Shown here piece by piece: positions 1-12,800 of a stretch of DNA of 64,000 nucleotides (position 1 is the first letter of the stretch; every line of letters begins with the position of its first letter). The notes beneath the pieces are model-generated. The model saw only the letters and a list, made by a program, of their open reading frames with translations. It did no database searches and was not told where the DNA came from. A program made the position numbers and the translations under genes. This DNA is from Diploscapter coronatus (Eukaryota > Nematoda > Chromadorea > Rhabditida > Rhabditidae), in contig OZ038422.1 of the NCBI GenBank assembly GCA_964036155.1, positions 76,717,201-76,781,200 on the forward strand. Direction: 5' to 3'.

Positions 1-609
1 GTAGTTTTTCTTCAAAGCTCAAATTTATAGATTTCATTTTGAAAAAATTAAAAGTAAAATATGCGTCCAATTATGAATGAAAAGGATATTTTTCTAAAAT
101 GGTTGAAATGGAATAAAAATGAATAATTTCCCGACTAACCTGCGGATTGCTGTAGTAGATGCCGAAGGGTTTGCCCTTTCCTTCGCCCATTTTCGCAGCG
201 TCAAACATCAGATTGCTCACATTGGAGTACGAACCGATGTTGTATTTGTAGAAGACCGTTAGTGCCTTATCGATGTACGAGGGAGACTCGGTGACTTCGA
301 TCTGAAAATATAAATTTTTGAAAAATGATTTAGATATTTCCTACATTAATATTCATATTTAGAACTTTTGATATTTATAAATTTCAACAATGACATTGCT
401 ATTTCAGAAATTCGCTTTTGAAAAATAAACATTTAGTGAATTATAATCAGGAAATTTAAAAATAAAAGTGGAACATTAAATTTTATCATTTTTAAATATG
501 AAAATTAAAAAACTACCTTAGGCGGAGTGATCCATCCAGCAGCCTTGAACAGCTTGTAGACATAGAAAATGATCGCGACTGAGACGGCCAACAGCACCAA
601 ATAAATCAT
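1..609 (-). CDS. TEX264-like ER-phagy receptor, 5' part (runs off the left edge)
   Basis: Two exons are visible: 517-609 (start codon at 609) and 140-301. The donor after 140 leads out of the window. The first 85 residues show an N-terminal membrane helix (about residues 3-17, IYLVLLAVSVAIIFYVY) followed by the start of a GyrI-like domain. The segment VFYKYNIGSYSNVSNLM and the later FGIYYSNPQ match the YKFHMGLYGETGRLF and IAVYYDNPH block of animal TEX264. Family knowledge: TEX264 is a single-pass ER protein that acts as an ER-phagy receptor through a C-terminal LC3-interacting motif; that region lies outside this window. Exon phases agree (93 and 162 nt, both phase 0). Inference: orthology rests on one domain block and the membrane topology. 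Confidence 0.85.
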
Positions 610-2446
610 TCTTTCTGAAAATTTCAAAACTAACCTAAAATGTCACGATTTTTATAAATTTGAACGTTCGAAAAATGCGCTCTAATGACAAATATTATCG
701 ACTATATAAGACTAAAATGACAGGGAAATGACGATCAACTAACATTTATCATTTGCGAAGAATTCTAGTAAGTTCATATTTATGAAACTTGCACGGCCTT
801 ATGAACCTTATGTTTCCGAAACGTCCTACGTTTATTCCCGAAAAAGGGAAGTCGGAATGAAAATCGAAAAGGGAGGAACGAGAATGAGCAATGATCGCGC
901 TCAATTGTCAAAATGGCAATCAGAGTTTGCATAATTGAAAACGACGCACAACGCCGCAGCAAGATTGCGGATGGGCGCGGTTAAGGTCTAATCATAAGGA
1001 ACATAAGGCCGATCGTGCTTAATAAAAAAGGAGTCGAAAAAAAACCAATAAGAACGAGCATCGATTTTCGAAATAAGAGCACGTGAATTTTAGAAGCGGA
1101 AAGAGAAACTCACAAGGGCGGGTAGAGAAAAATAAAAAAGACCGGGCAAATTTAGCAGCGGAGGCAAATCGTGACAGCTTTTTTTCTGCCATCTCCTTCA
1201 ACATTTCTACCAGTTTGTCCCGTGCTTCACGACCTTGCTTACCTTCTACCCTTTTCTCCCCTAGCAAACAGTCTTTGTGCGTTTCCTCACTGATTTTTTT
1301 TTTGCATTGTTCACCCCCCTCTCGCTCTCCTTATTTTAGACGAAAATATCGATTATTCGCGATTGATTGATGAAATTGAAGCAACTTGACGTGTCTTTTC
1401 GAGTTTCGACACTTTTGGCAGAAGAAAAAAATCGCGCGCGAATTTTCGATCATCAAGTCATAAAATTCGCGAGCCAAAATGATCTGGGAAAAATTAAAAT
1501 TTTCGAAAACCTACGAAACTCCCTCGGCTTATCGAGCAAATGTTGATATTTTGCGCGAAAGAAGGAATCATGAAAACGAATCGATAAGGGGGCGAATAGG
1601 GACGATTCAATAAAAGATAAACAGCTGGCTGATTGAAATGTCGAAAGGGGAGGGGAGGGAAGAAGAGAAAAACATGCATATTTTTATTTAATTGTAAAAT
1701 CACCATCTTTTCGGGAAAGCTCACTCATTTTCCAGGAAAAGTAGGTAGACTTTACAAATTTTTAAAAAATGCCTTTCATCAAAAATCCTACGAAATCGCG
1801 GAAAACGAACAAATCTAGTGCCTGAGGCTAAATAAAATAAAGAAAGAAAGTAAAGGAGAAATGGGGGAAGATAAATATTTGCTACAGCTGAGAGAAGATC
1901 ATGGAAATGGAGAGAAAGAAAGAGAGAGAGAAAGAAGGAAACAAACTAATGCCAGAGAAACTGAAATGACTGCGTGCATGTGTATTTCTGAAGCCAGCTG
2001 ATCAAGGATGAAATAGCGTTGCAATTTTGGAGAAGTCAGAGAAAGAAAGGAAATTCAATCTACATTTCTGGTCAACATATGGACATTATACGTTTTAGAA
2101 AGGAAATGTCAGTGGACCTTTCTAAACTTTCATTTTTGAGGTTGAGATTGATCTTTGGAAATTTCGAAGTTTAGGTAAATTGAACTGAAAATTTCAAGTT
2201 CAGAGGTTATCGTTGAACTTTATAGGTTTTCTGAAAAATCAGGTGAGTTAAAATAAAAGCAAAGTGAAAGTTAGCTAATGCTGATTTTCTGGTTTCTTTT
2301 TAAGTTTAGCATACTTTTGTTAAAATATATTTTTTGAAACAAATTTTAAACTTTCTTAAAATTGCTCGATTTTTATAGTGGAGAAAATGCGCAAGTGTTT
2401 TGACGAAAGACTGATGCTGCTTTGGTTGAATTGATTATGAAATGAT
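610..2446. other. Intergenic, no gene recognised
   Basis: About 1.8 kb between the TEX264-like gene, which starts leftward at 609, and the 3' end of the next minus-strand gene. It holds AT-rich sequence and purine-rich tracts (a GA-rich run near 1900-1940). The short open frames have no splice-consistent or protein-like continuation. It should contain the TEX264-like promoter, but I see no specific motif. Confidence 0.5.
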
Positions 2447-3907
2447 CTAGTAGTAGGACTGCGGTAGACGGTCGACACGACGCATGCCGCGAGGCGCGAG
2501 GCGGTTGGGTGGCGAAGGCGCAGAGAAAACGCTCAAAGCATTGTGCGACGATTCCTGTGCAGAGGCCGAGGAAGTTGAGGTCTGAATTTGAACAACTCAT
2601 CAAAATTATTTCTTCATTAAAAATGTGAAACCCTTTTAAAAAATTCCCATGACAAAGGCCTATAAACGATAAGAATAGGGAAGATTGTAAAAAGTTTAAA
2701 TCCGTTTATCTTATTCATCAAAGACATCATAAACGAAGGAAACATTTTGGATTTATGTGAATTTAGCCGTATTTTCGAAATCAAGAGTATTTTTGTATAC
2801 AAAATGCACGTATGTGAAACATGCATTTCTCAAATAAATCGTCATCTACTCGTTAAAGATCTGATACCTCGGTTTGGAAAGAAGAGTCGATATGTTCGGT
2901 GGACGAGTCGCAGTTGCCGGTGGTCGATTTGGAGAAGGACATCGAGATGACGTCTTCGGCGAATTCGCTGAAAAACCTTCCAATGAGTTTTTTAGATCTA
3001 AATCTTTTTTTTTCCAGAAAACATTGATTTTATATTGGGTCACTAGTTTTCATCCTCTTTTTGGAAAATAATATCGGAAGAGCAAAAAAGAGGATGGCAA
3101 CTAGAAGGGGCCGATTCTTTCTTTTCGACTTACGCAGATCCATTGGCGAACGATTCAGTGCTCATCGTGAGGGACAGATACTCGCTGATTGGCGTGGAAT
3201 AAGTCTGGAAAAAGCCGACCAATTTTTATCGCTTCTTTTGAAATCTTAAAAATTGGATTTATTATCAACTGCTCAATAAGTTCATTCACGGTATCAACCT
3301 TGCTTTGTTCAGATTCGGATTGCTCCGTGCTCAATTCGGACCCGCTCGAGAGCTTCGGATCCTCGTACAGTGGCTCGTTCGGCTGATCCGCCTCCCTCTT
3401 CTTCTCAGTTTCCCTCGGCATAGCGAGCATCTCGTCGCTCAGCTCGACTTTCGCCGCGGAAATGTTGTCCAGACTGAAAACGATAAAAATTTACAACATC
3501 ACGAAAATGCAAAAAAGAGGCAACTTGTAAACCGCACGACATGCGAAATAGTATGGGGAAAAATCCTATTAGCCAATACCCTATACTATTTCGCATGTCT
3601 TGTGATTTGGTGTCGTGCGGTTTCTGAATAACCCGAAAAAGCGATGAATAATCACTTGTTCAAGACAATAAGCACAATACGTTTGTATTCACAGCGTTCG
3701 ATATCGATTTTTCTCCATGTTTCTATGATTTTAACCTATTTTTCGGCGTTTTTTACGGATCTACCAGAATTTCTCGAGTGTGACGGCAAGTTCCTTGTCG
3801 CCGTCCGACAGACTGGTCGAGAACGAGTACTCAGTTCGCTGCCGCTTTCTGCTGTACCTGGCCGACAGCTCCACGATCAGGCCGATGCTGTTTGCGCCAC
3901 TGTTCAT
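2447..3907 (-). CDS. Unrecognised Ser-rich acidic protein, about 209 aa
   Basis: Proposed exons: 3765-3907, 3273-3473, 3134-3184, 2868-2967, 2447-2581. The start at 3907 is chosen because a TTTTTAG acceptor lies seven bases before this ATG, as for a trans-spliced message. The reading frame stays open through all junctions and ends at TAG. The N-terminal 70 residues (SIGLIVELSARYSRKR, then FCLDNISAAKVELSDEML) look like a folded or helical region. The rest is rich in Ser, Glu and Thr and looks disordered (for example SGSELSTEQSESEQSK), ending in RRVDRLPQSYY. No transmembrane segment or signal peptide is seen. One junction (3272) needs a GC donor, a weak one, so exon 2's end is the least certain. 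A foldback element lies in intron 1. I do not recognise the family. Confidence 0.55.
3529..3623. repeat. Foldback hairpin inside intron 1 of the Ser-rich gene
   Basis: The outer arms aaaccgcacgac (3529-3540) and gtcgtgcggttt (3612-3623) are perfect complements. They are continued by atgcgaaatagtat (3541-3554) and atactatttcgcat (3583-3596). The right arm carries a 15-base interruption (3597-3611). The whole is about 95 bp and could fold into one long stem, as a small MITE or relic would. Confidence 0.8.
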
Positions 3908-6326
3908 TTCCACGCTAAAAATTCATGGATCATTTTTGGGACTTTGAAAATTCAGCAATTTTTCCTTCCTAATCTCATTTGTTCCCCTCTTTTCAAACCG
4001 TATATTATTCTTGAGCGGCAATTTTCGCCTACTTTTAATTTCATCATTTTTAGGTCAGCTTTGAAATCTCTTTTCTAGTTCTACCCTTTTTCGAATCGTA
4101 TATTCTCGATTCGTGAATTTCAAAGATTTTCAATTTCGTCTTCAAGCTTTTTTTTTCAGAATTTACTACGCTTCTGATGACGCAGTGAATGAGTCAGAAT
4201 TGCATCATGCTCAACAAGATGAAGAAATGCTTGCCACGCCACTGTCGAGAGAAGTCGGTTCTTCAGCTGCTCGTGGGTGGTAATGATTTTCCTCAATTGC
4301 AAAAATTTTACCTCAAAATTCAAATTTCCCAATTTCTTGTTTGTTTTGAAGATGTAGATTTGACTTCCCCGCTTTTTTCTCCATTTCTCGTTAGCTCATT
4401 ATTGCGTTCGTTCTTTGTGCACGGGGCAGCCCCTTTCGATAGAATGGCTGTGAGAAAACGAGAAAAAGAAGCAGAGGGGAAGGGAGATCAAATGGAAGAG
4501 CGTCGGCAAGCAGACAACAAATTCAGCCCCTCTCTCTCTCTCTCTTCTGCGCTTTTGTCTTTTAGCTTCTCGCATGTTCTATTCCATTCCAGACGTTCTA
4601 GACTTTCTGGGAGTAATTTGCTCCCGGAAATTCAGTACTTTGTTTCTCAACCATGAAAATGATCCTCCAGAATTTTTAAGGGGACACTTCTTTTCTCAAA
4701 AAATGAGTACTTTTTCTCCCAAATACGGGCACTTTCAAAAAATAAACTCTTTTCCCAAATCTTTACTTTGCCTTCTAAATATACAAGTATTTTACCTTCC
4801 ATTGTTCTTCCAGGTTCTGAGGGAAAAGTAATCAAAATTGAAAAATGAGATTATTTTTTCAGAAACTGATTCGCATTTGAACTGTGAATGGCCTGATTAC
4901 CGACTGACTGCTTCAAATTGCTGTTCATCTACTGACAACACTGCCTTTTCACACTATTCTTTGCTTCCCTCTCACTCAACAGGTTGGTTCTCTTTTTACT
5001 GATTATCATTTTAATCATTTTGAAGACCTTCCTATAATTCATCAAGTATGAGTAGTAATTTGTCGAATTCACAAAATTATAGATCTGATGGGTGTTTGGA
5101 TATGAAAAAGATGCTGAATTTTATAATTGGTGGTTCTCTTTGGTGAATAATTCAAGAGATCTTCGAAAGATGATTATAGAAAGGGGTGTATTTTTCAAAG
5201 AAGAATTCCGTCTCACTTACCTTCACTCATCGTCTAGAAACTTGTTTGCATTGTTTCATACTCCATTATTTGAAAATTCACCCAGAAAATAGTGTATCTT
5301 GTCAGAAAACTCAGTTTCACTTACCTTTTCTCCTTCGTCTATCACTCGGCAGCTGTTTTGTGTCGTTCGATTTCACGATTCCAAACTCTTGCGTCATAAC
5401 CTCTCCTTTTCTCTTTTCCCCTCTCTTATCTCTCCTCTCCATCCCACATCCGCACATCCCGACAGAGTTCAACATCCACATCTACCCAGCTAATCGAAGG
5501 CATTATCCTCCCTTTTCCATCCCATCTCCTATTTGCTTGCCTCTCTTCCCTCATTCGTATGTCCACATTTTGAAACGCATCAATGGCATCATCAAAAATT
5601 TCAGCTCCATCTTTATAGTTTGAATTTGAAGTTCAAGTTTTTGAAGGTACTTGGCAGTCACTCTGAATCTAAAGTTTATTTTTTCTGATCTTCATCACTG
5701 TGATATTCAAACTTCAATCTAACTTCACTTAAAACTGACGCTGATATGAAGTTAAAACTAGGAGTTCTTGATCATCACCTCGTCTCAAAGTACTTGTTCT
5801 CACGTGTAACCGCCTTCATCATATTTATGAAATCACGTATCACCTCTTTTCTTATCTCTTTCTGCTTATTTTCATCTCTTCCCTATCACTCTCTTTCTCA
5901 CCAGAAGCGATAGCCCCATGCGCGCCGATCACATCACAAAGTGTGTCCCATTATGAAGTGTCGATGTCATTGTCATTCATATACTTTGTACTTTCATGAT
6001 CCTTTGTAACTTTCACCTATCTTTCTCTAACTTTTCAGAAAGTTCATAGTTCTAGCTGAGATTTTATTCATAAGGAAAGAAAATCTTTATCTTTCTTCGT
6101 TTTCCTCGTTACGCCTTGTTACTTTCCAGAAAATTATTTTGATAAAGAAGAAACCGCACAACTCCGAGATTTTTTACCTTCTTATATTGTATTTTCAAGA
6201 AAAGTAAGATTGTATTCTGCAGATATTAATTAATTTTTTCAGGTATTAGCCAGAAGTGGCGTCCTTCAAGGGAGTCGTTATCGTCGAGGATTCAGAAGGC
6301 TACAGGACGGACGTCGACTATCTGAG
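3908..6326. other. Intergenic and upstream region, no gene recognised
   Basis: About 2.4 kb between two divergent genes. It contains CT-rich stretches (around 4535-4560 and 5400-5560) and a short imperfect direct repeat (TCACTTACCTT near 5215 and 5310). A good acceptor (TTTTTTCAG at about 6235-6242) precedes the next gene's start by 84 bases. That acceptor could serve a 5' UTR intron or spliced-leader addition. One putative coding-like minus-strand stretch (4150-4290) could not be joined in frame to the Ser-rich gene. Confidence 0.4.
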
Positions 6327-8744
6327 ATGACCAACTCGCGAAAGTTATGGATTGTTCGACATGGGGAGAGGCTCGATAACGTCATTGGAAAGGTGCCATT
6401 TTTGAGACTTCAGAATTAAACTCAGGCCTAGACAGACTTCAGCCAAAACGTGGAATTCTAAGGGAGAGAGTACTCAAGATGAACTTTTGCTATAGAAAAT
6501 TGATACATCAAGAGTACCAATAAGTTTTGGCTAAATTGGGGTATGCAATGAGAATTTGGATTACATGTTGCCCAGGTCTAATTAAACTTTAGGATTAAAT
6601 ATGACTACTCTAGAGATTTGAATTCTTTTTCTTCTAAAGGTTATCTTGAAAATGGCATTTTAATAACAGCTTCATGATATGATATTGCATCATGTTGACC
6701 CTAATTGATAGGATGATAGAGAAGTGTAAAGTTTAAGCGATAGGATTTTCACGTTTTGTTCAAATTGAAGGTGAAACGTTTGGAAAATTCGATATATTTC
6801 ACGTAGACTCTCATATTGCTTGAATTCGAGATCGAAATCTACTGAAAATGTGACTTTATGATCGCTTTTGCTCTTTCCCGGGAATATGAAAACGTGATCT
6901 TCAAAGAATAGATCATTTTGTAGCAAAACTGATACGGTTTTTTTCCTCAAATGATGAATGTTGATGCATTTTGGTCGGAAAATTCTATACGAATTGAATA
7001 AAAATAGTGTTTCATCTGAAAACTAGCAATTTACGAATTGTTTTCAGCGAACTTTCCGCGAATCTTCCGACTGCGTTCGATGGGACGATCCACCGCTGAG
7101 TCTTCGAGGCCGTTCTCAAGCTAAGGAAGTAAAAAATTCGTCATTTCTATTTTTTTTAAATCTAATACAACTTCTATGCCAAATTCACTATTTACATTTC
7201 GAAAAGATAGTTCCGAAAGTCGAAAATACTTTATGAAATTACAACAAAAATCACTTTTTCAATGAAAATTCATGATTTCATATTCGTCGTGAAAGAGACT
7301 TCATTAAACAAAAAATCAACTTTAAAATAATTAAAATTGAATTTTCAGGTAGGAATTCGTCTCTCGACCGAGTCGATTCAGTACGTGTTCTGCTCGCCAT
7401 TCACTCGATGCGTTCAGACGGCAGCTCAGATTCTGTCGCAATTCTCCGGTCGAAAACCGCTGCTTTGCATCGAGCCCGGTCTAGGGGAGAATCTCAGCAG
7501 CTGCAATGATCCGCCTGGTAAAATTCGGAATTTTCAAATGCCTAACAAAATCATGAAATTTTCCAAATTTGATAGCATTACGAACTTATTGCATGGATAA
7601 TTCTTGTCGAAGTTAAGAAATATGCTAAAATGATCAAAATTTAGAGAACCATGAAATTCTTACATGATTTATTCTTGCTGAAATTTACAACTTGTGAACA
7701 TCCCCAGAATTTTCAATACGATAATTTCCATTCAGGCCGAGCCTCGATGAAAGAGATCTGCCAGATCTACCCGGAAGTAAATGAAACATACAAGCCGGTC
7801 TTCCAGACGCTACCTCCCGAACCGCCCATGGAGAGCGGATGCGCCGACAGAATGGCCGTTACTATTCGGGTAAATTTCGCTTGTTTTGTTGAAAATTTTT
7901 CTAAATTTGATCGTTCCTTTTCTTATAATTTTAATTAATTTTCAGACTCTATTATCAAGATACCCCACCGGTAATATCCTGCTCATTTCTCATGGGTGCG
8001 TTTATGTTTATTTTAAAAGTTATATTTTTAAACTCGTTATTTTTCAATGCCATTCACTTTTTGGTCAGGGAGATTATACTATGTAGTTTAAAAAAAAGCC
8101 TTGAAAAATTGTATGCTAATTTTTATGACTATGAGCAAGATACATACAAAATCTTATCTAATTCAATTCAAAGGACTAAACTTCAGGTCTCCCATCGCCT
8201 GCATTCACCTGAGCCTGTTCGGCAAATGGAACTACGTCGGGCAGTGTACTATAGGTATGATTTAATGATTTGATTGATTATCATTTATCATTATCATTGT
8301 CATTTTCCCAACTATTAATTCCCGCGATCAATGACTCGATTTTGAACTTTTGAAAAGGAGGCTCTCTTGCTGTCGAAATGATAGTGTAAACATTGATAAG
8401 TGGTGAAAAAATTAATAAGGAGAACGTTCTATGGGGCTCTTTAGATTATTGAACTATTCACTATCTCAATCCTCAGATTTTGTACTATACCCTATTTTCT
8501 TAAAAAAAAAAAAACAAAATTAATATGAAAAAATATGGTGAAATTTATAAAAGTAGTGGGTAAAGATCAGTTAAAAGTACAAAAATCAATCATTTTACAG
8601 TTTTTACCAATTTCGTTTTTTCCTAATGATTATTTATTTCCAGGCGAAGTTGCTCAAGAATCTCCGACCTCTTTCCGATTGCTCGCATGGAATTCGAAGG
8701 ATCATCTCTCCGATAAGGAGAATCTGCACGATCACGAACTCTGA
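6327..8744 (+). CDS. UBASH3/Sts-like histidine phosphatase (stand-alone PGM domain), 222 aa
   Basis: Seven exons join without phase conflict: 6327-6392, 7048-7128, 7349-7517, 7736-7869, 7946-7995, 8187-8254, 8644-8744. The protein is a two-histidine phosphatase of the phosphoglycerate-mutase fold. The RHGER motif (residues 11-15) carries the phospho-accepting His12. CSPFTRCVQTA places the substrate-binding Arg near residue 69, and LLISHG gives the second catalytic His at about 166. These motifs match the C-terminal phosphatase domain of UBASH3A/B (Sts-1/2) and of insect ecdysteroid-phosphate phosphatase. Unlike vertebrate UBASH3 proteins it has no UBA, SH3 or 2H domains and starts right before the catalytic motif. 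No signal peptide. A likely poly(A) signal AATAAA lies at 9014-9019. The substrate cannot be told from sequence. Confidence 0.9.
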
Positions 8745-9865
8745 TTATATGCTCGAAAGACGACTGATGTACGGGTGTTTAGATATGAAAATCGGCTTCT
8801 TGGAAACTTTAGACATTTGTCCATAACGATAGATTAGAACTAGCCTGAAATTTAATATCAAAACGAAGATCACTTTTTGGCGATTCTCATTTGATGCCAG
8901 ATATCCCTATTATCATATCAGAGTTGCTCAATGTGCCGAGGTTTCAAACTTTCCAAGAAGCCAAAATACGAAATTGGTCTAACATATCGATTATACGATA
9001 TATGAAATTTCTGAATAAAGCATTAAAAATCTTTTTTTCTCTTGTGCGATACTATCTATTTTTACACCTTGGTTATAAGGACCATCGATTATTGCCCCCA
9101 TCACACAATATGTCTGTCTGCTGTTGTTTCCTTCAGCCTATCAATTCGCCTCTTTCTCTGCACCCTATCCCTTTCCCCTTCTCACTATTCTTTTTCATTT
9201 TATCGATTGCCATACGGATTAGTCTGCCCATTGGCGAGACGCAATCATAATTAGTCGTTACTGGAAAATTTTTAAAGTCAGTCCAAAAATATATACCCTG
9301 TGTTTAAAAACCATTTTTTTGGTTTTTTATTCAGAAAGAAAAATTTTCCTTAATTACCTTCTTTCGGTTTTTATATAAATAAATAAAAATCAGTCAATTT
9401 TTTGAAAAGCTAAGAAATGGGTTATTTTGATAAACGTGTAAATTGTTATTAAACCTGAGTTTTTATAAATACCCCTTTCCCATCCCCTCCCCTGCATAAT
9501 TTGTTTGCCACTTGATATCTTCTTCTCACTAATTTGCCTCCGTCTCGTGATTTTCTTTCTTCGAAAAACTTACATTTCTGAAATCCCGTTCTATTGCTAG
9601 ATTCTAGCAGTTTCTTTCTTGAAATTTCGCATTTGAGCATATTTTCAAGGAATGTCGATTTACTAGTGTTTTGTTCAGAGTGCAGCAATAGGAAAGGAGT
9701 ATTCTGTTTCTCTGGCTTTATTATCTGCCTCTTTCACTCCCACATTTCTATGTATGGCTCTGCCCGCTGCCAGGAAGAGTGCAGATTAGCCAGCGGCTAG
9801 CAGCCTTCCTTCCTTCCTTTTGAAAGAAGGCCTCATTTTCCTCTTACTGCCAAAAATTCGAAAAC
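8745..9865. other. 3' UTR and intergenic, no gene recognised
   Basis: Holds the 3' flank of the phosphatase gene, then a pyrimidine-rich stretch (9130-9230) and AT-rich DNA, then the upstream region of the SLC22 gene. A short repeat of ccttcctt (9801-9820) lies just upstream of the transporter start. No open frame has splice support. Confidence 0.4.
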
Positions 9866-12800
9866 ATGGACGGTTTCGGCCCCAAAAAGGCGTTTATTCA
9901 GGTAAATTTTTACTTTTAGACGTGCTATTTTATAATGTACCCCTAAAGTTGGTAAAATTAGCATACATTACGATAAAGTAGGTGCATTTTGAGAAAAATC
10001 CGATTTTTATTAAAAACTTATTTCAGAGTGACACAGACCTGCTGAATAGAACGCCCGCAGTCCGGCCTGGAGGCGTACCTGTTGAAAGCCATCCTTTGAT
10101 ATACTCGGACCCAGCTCTGCTGACGAACCCGGATGAAATCGAACTCGAAAATTCGGAGATATTTCATTTTCTGCCGATTATTTTATGAAAATGTCTTTTT
10201 CTTTGAGAATTTTGTTTTCGCTTACTCATTCATTCCATTTTTGATGATGCACGTAAATAATTTTCCATGTAAGAAAGCATGAAAAACCAATCATTTTGAA
10301 TTTGAAATTTTCGAAAAACAAAATAGAAAGTTTTTAGGCTCCGCCAATTTCCTATACCGAAGTTTCTCTGCCAAGTTCGCGGATGTCCATAGCTTTGCCT
10401 GAATCGGCTGCGCAGTCAGATTTGACACTTCAAGCGACTTCACAGGATCGATTGGCCGCTGAGAAGTTAGTGAAGATCAGTTTTATTCTACTTCCAAATA
10501 TAGATTTTTGATTCTTTGAAAAATAGCTAAATAGCTGTATCGAGCATAGTCGCATGATAAATTAGATTGGGTTTGATAGAAAAAGAAAGCTTTGCTGAAA
10601 TTATTTCGTATGCAACTACATCATTTAGTCACTTGTAATTTCTTATAAATTTGTCCTTTTTCAAAATTAAATAGAGTAAAATGATGTATTGAAAATTTTT
10701 AATGAAGACAATTCATGAACTATTTTCAAGAGACCCAAAAACGCGGCTGAGAAGCGAAATGGAAATCCGACATCAACATTACGTGAAGCAGCAGCAATAC
10801 GCGAAGGGCAAGAGACAGAGACGACTTACGGACATTGATTTTGAAGGTAGATTTGATGGATAAGACTGGATAAGCATAAATCCTTGAGAATTTTCGAAAT
10901 TTTATCAAAATAACCATATCTAATCATCACGTTTTGCAAAATTCACCATATTTGCGATAAAGATCATTATAAAAATGCAGAAATTGCGTTTTTTCAAGAT
11001 AAGATTTTCAGGAATTCTAAACATCATCGGTGGCTGCAACAAATGGCAAGTCTGGGTCTACATGATAATTTCAGGTGTCACTTTTCATATGTGATTTTTT
11101 TTTAAATCTAATTTGCCAGCTCATCAAGTCCCTCATGCCATGTTCAATCTTTCCGTCGTCTACATGATGTACCAGCCTGATCACTGGTGCAAGGTAAATA
11201 GTATCAAATTCTTCATAAATATTGATTTTTTTCTCAGATTCAACACTTCAATTCTGAAGCATTCGCGGTCGGTTACACGAATTACACCTGGGACCAAGTG
11301 CTGAATTCTACGATAGCGTTTCCTACAGTAAGGAAATCTTAATTTGTGCAAGAATATTGATTTTCTCGAACTTTGAACTTTCCTATTTGCAGGCCTACAA
11401 CAAACAACGAGGTCAGAATTTCCACGATCAGTGTCACTACTTTCTACGGGACAATTACGTGCACATAAAACTATCGCCCTGGGAAAAAGTCCGGAATCTT
11501 CCGACAGACAATGTAACGCTGGCGAGGTGCACTGAATATGAGTATGATAGATCGGTAAGCTGATTAGAAATTTCGAAATAGATTTTAAAAAATTTGTTTT
11601 ACTAATTTAGAAAGTATCTTTCTGGCAGAAATTATCATAATTTACATGCTCTTCTTCTCCTCCTCTAAATAGTCCAATTAAGGTAATGGAAAAATCCGTG
11701 GTGACGGAATGGAATCGTGTTTGCGATAACAATTGGTCGAGAGCTCACGTGCACATGTCCTATTCACTTGGCTACCTTCTCGGATGCATCATCGGGGGAT
11801 TTGTTAGTGATAGGTATTTTTTTACTTTATTCTAAATTTCGTTTTTCATATTTTTCAAAAATGTCAATAAAATAATTAGTTTCTGGATGATATTTAATTT
11901 TCAGGTACGGCAGAAAAACCGCGATATTCGGCTTCGGATGTCTTTCTCTGATCTTCGGATTTCTGCTGACTTATTCAAGAGAATTCGAGATCTTCCTGGT
12001 CATTCGGTTTCTGCTGGCTGCCAGCAACGAGGCTGCTGATCTTGCTGCATACGTTCTGTGCATGGAAATCACAGGTAATTTTTTCACACTAAGTCAATTT
12101 TAGCTTAAAATTTATGCTCAAATTTAAAATAATCTAGAAGCTTAGATGAATATCAGCTTGAAAATAAAATTTTTTATTTTTAAAAATTATTTCAGGAGTA
12201 AAATATCGCTCAATAATTGGCTCCCTCCTCCAAGCACCTTGGGCCTGTGGTTATGCGGTTCTCGCGCTGCTCGCTTATTTGACCAAAAGTTGGACGACCA
12301 TTCATGCATGCCAACCTTTCTTACTTTAAATTTCTACAGTATGTTTTAGAATTTCACGGTCGCTATCCATTTCCTTTCCCTGTTTTTCATGTGGTGGTTG
12401 CCTGAAAGTCCGAGATGGCTAATCATCAATAATAAGTAAGCGAAATTTAATTTAATTTGAAAAAAAGCATTTACAATTTAATTGCAGAGTAAAAGAGGCC
12501 GAGGAGATAATCCGAAGTGCCTGCAAAGCGAACCGCTCTCGATTGCCATCCGATTTGGGTCTAGTCAGACACGCAGAGAAGCGCAAGTGGATGAAGAAGA
12601 ACGAAAAGCCGTCGTATTTCCACTTGTTCCGGTCGTCCGAACTCAGATTCAGAAATTCGATGCTTTTCACTATTTGGGTAGGCTCTTTTTAGTTTAATGG
12701 GAAAGAACGAAAGAAAAAAGCGCCTTTTATGAGGATCAGTTTTCATTTAAAAATAATATCTTTTATCTAGCAATTTCTGTAATTAAAATTTAGGAAAAAT

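Noticed and set aside
4150..4290. Possible upstream exon of the Ser-rich gene (minus strand, EQLKNRLLSTVAWQAFLHL in one frame)
   Set aside because: No donor in the needed phase joins it to the exon at 3914, and the alternative frames stop. The trans-splice-like acceptor at 3915-3920 gives a simpler start.
10159..10337. U12-type AT-AC intron for SLC22 exon 2 (GAG|ATATTTC)
   Set aside because: The sequence does not match the ATATCCTT donor, the acceptor is an ordinary TTTTTAG, and nematodes such as C. elegans lack the minor spliceosome.
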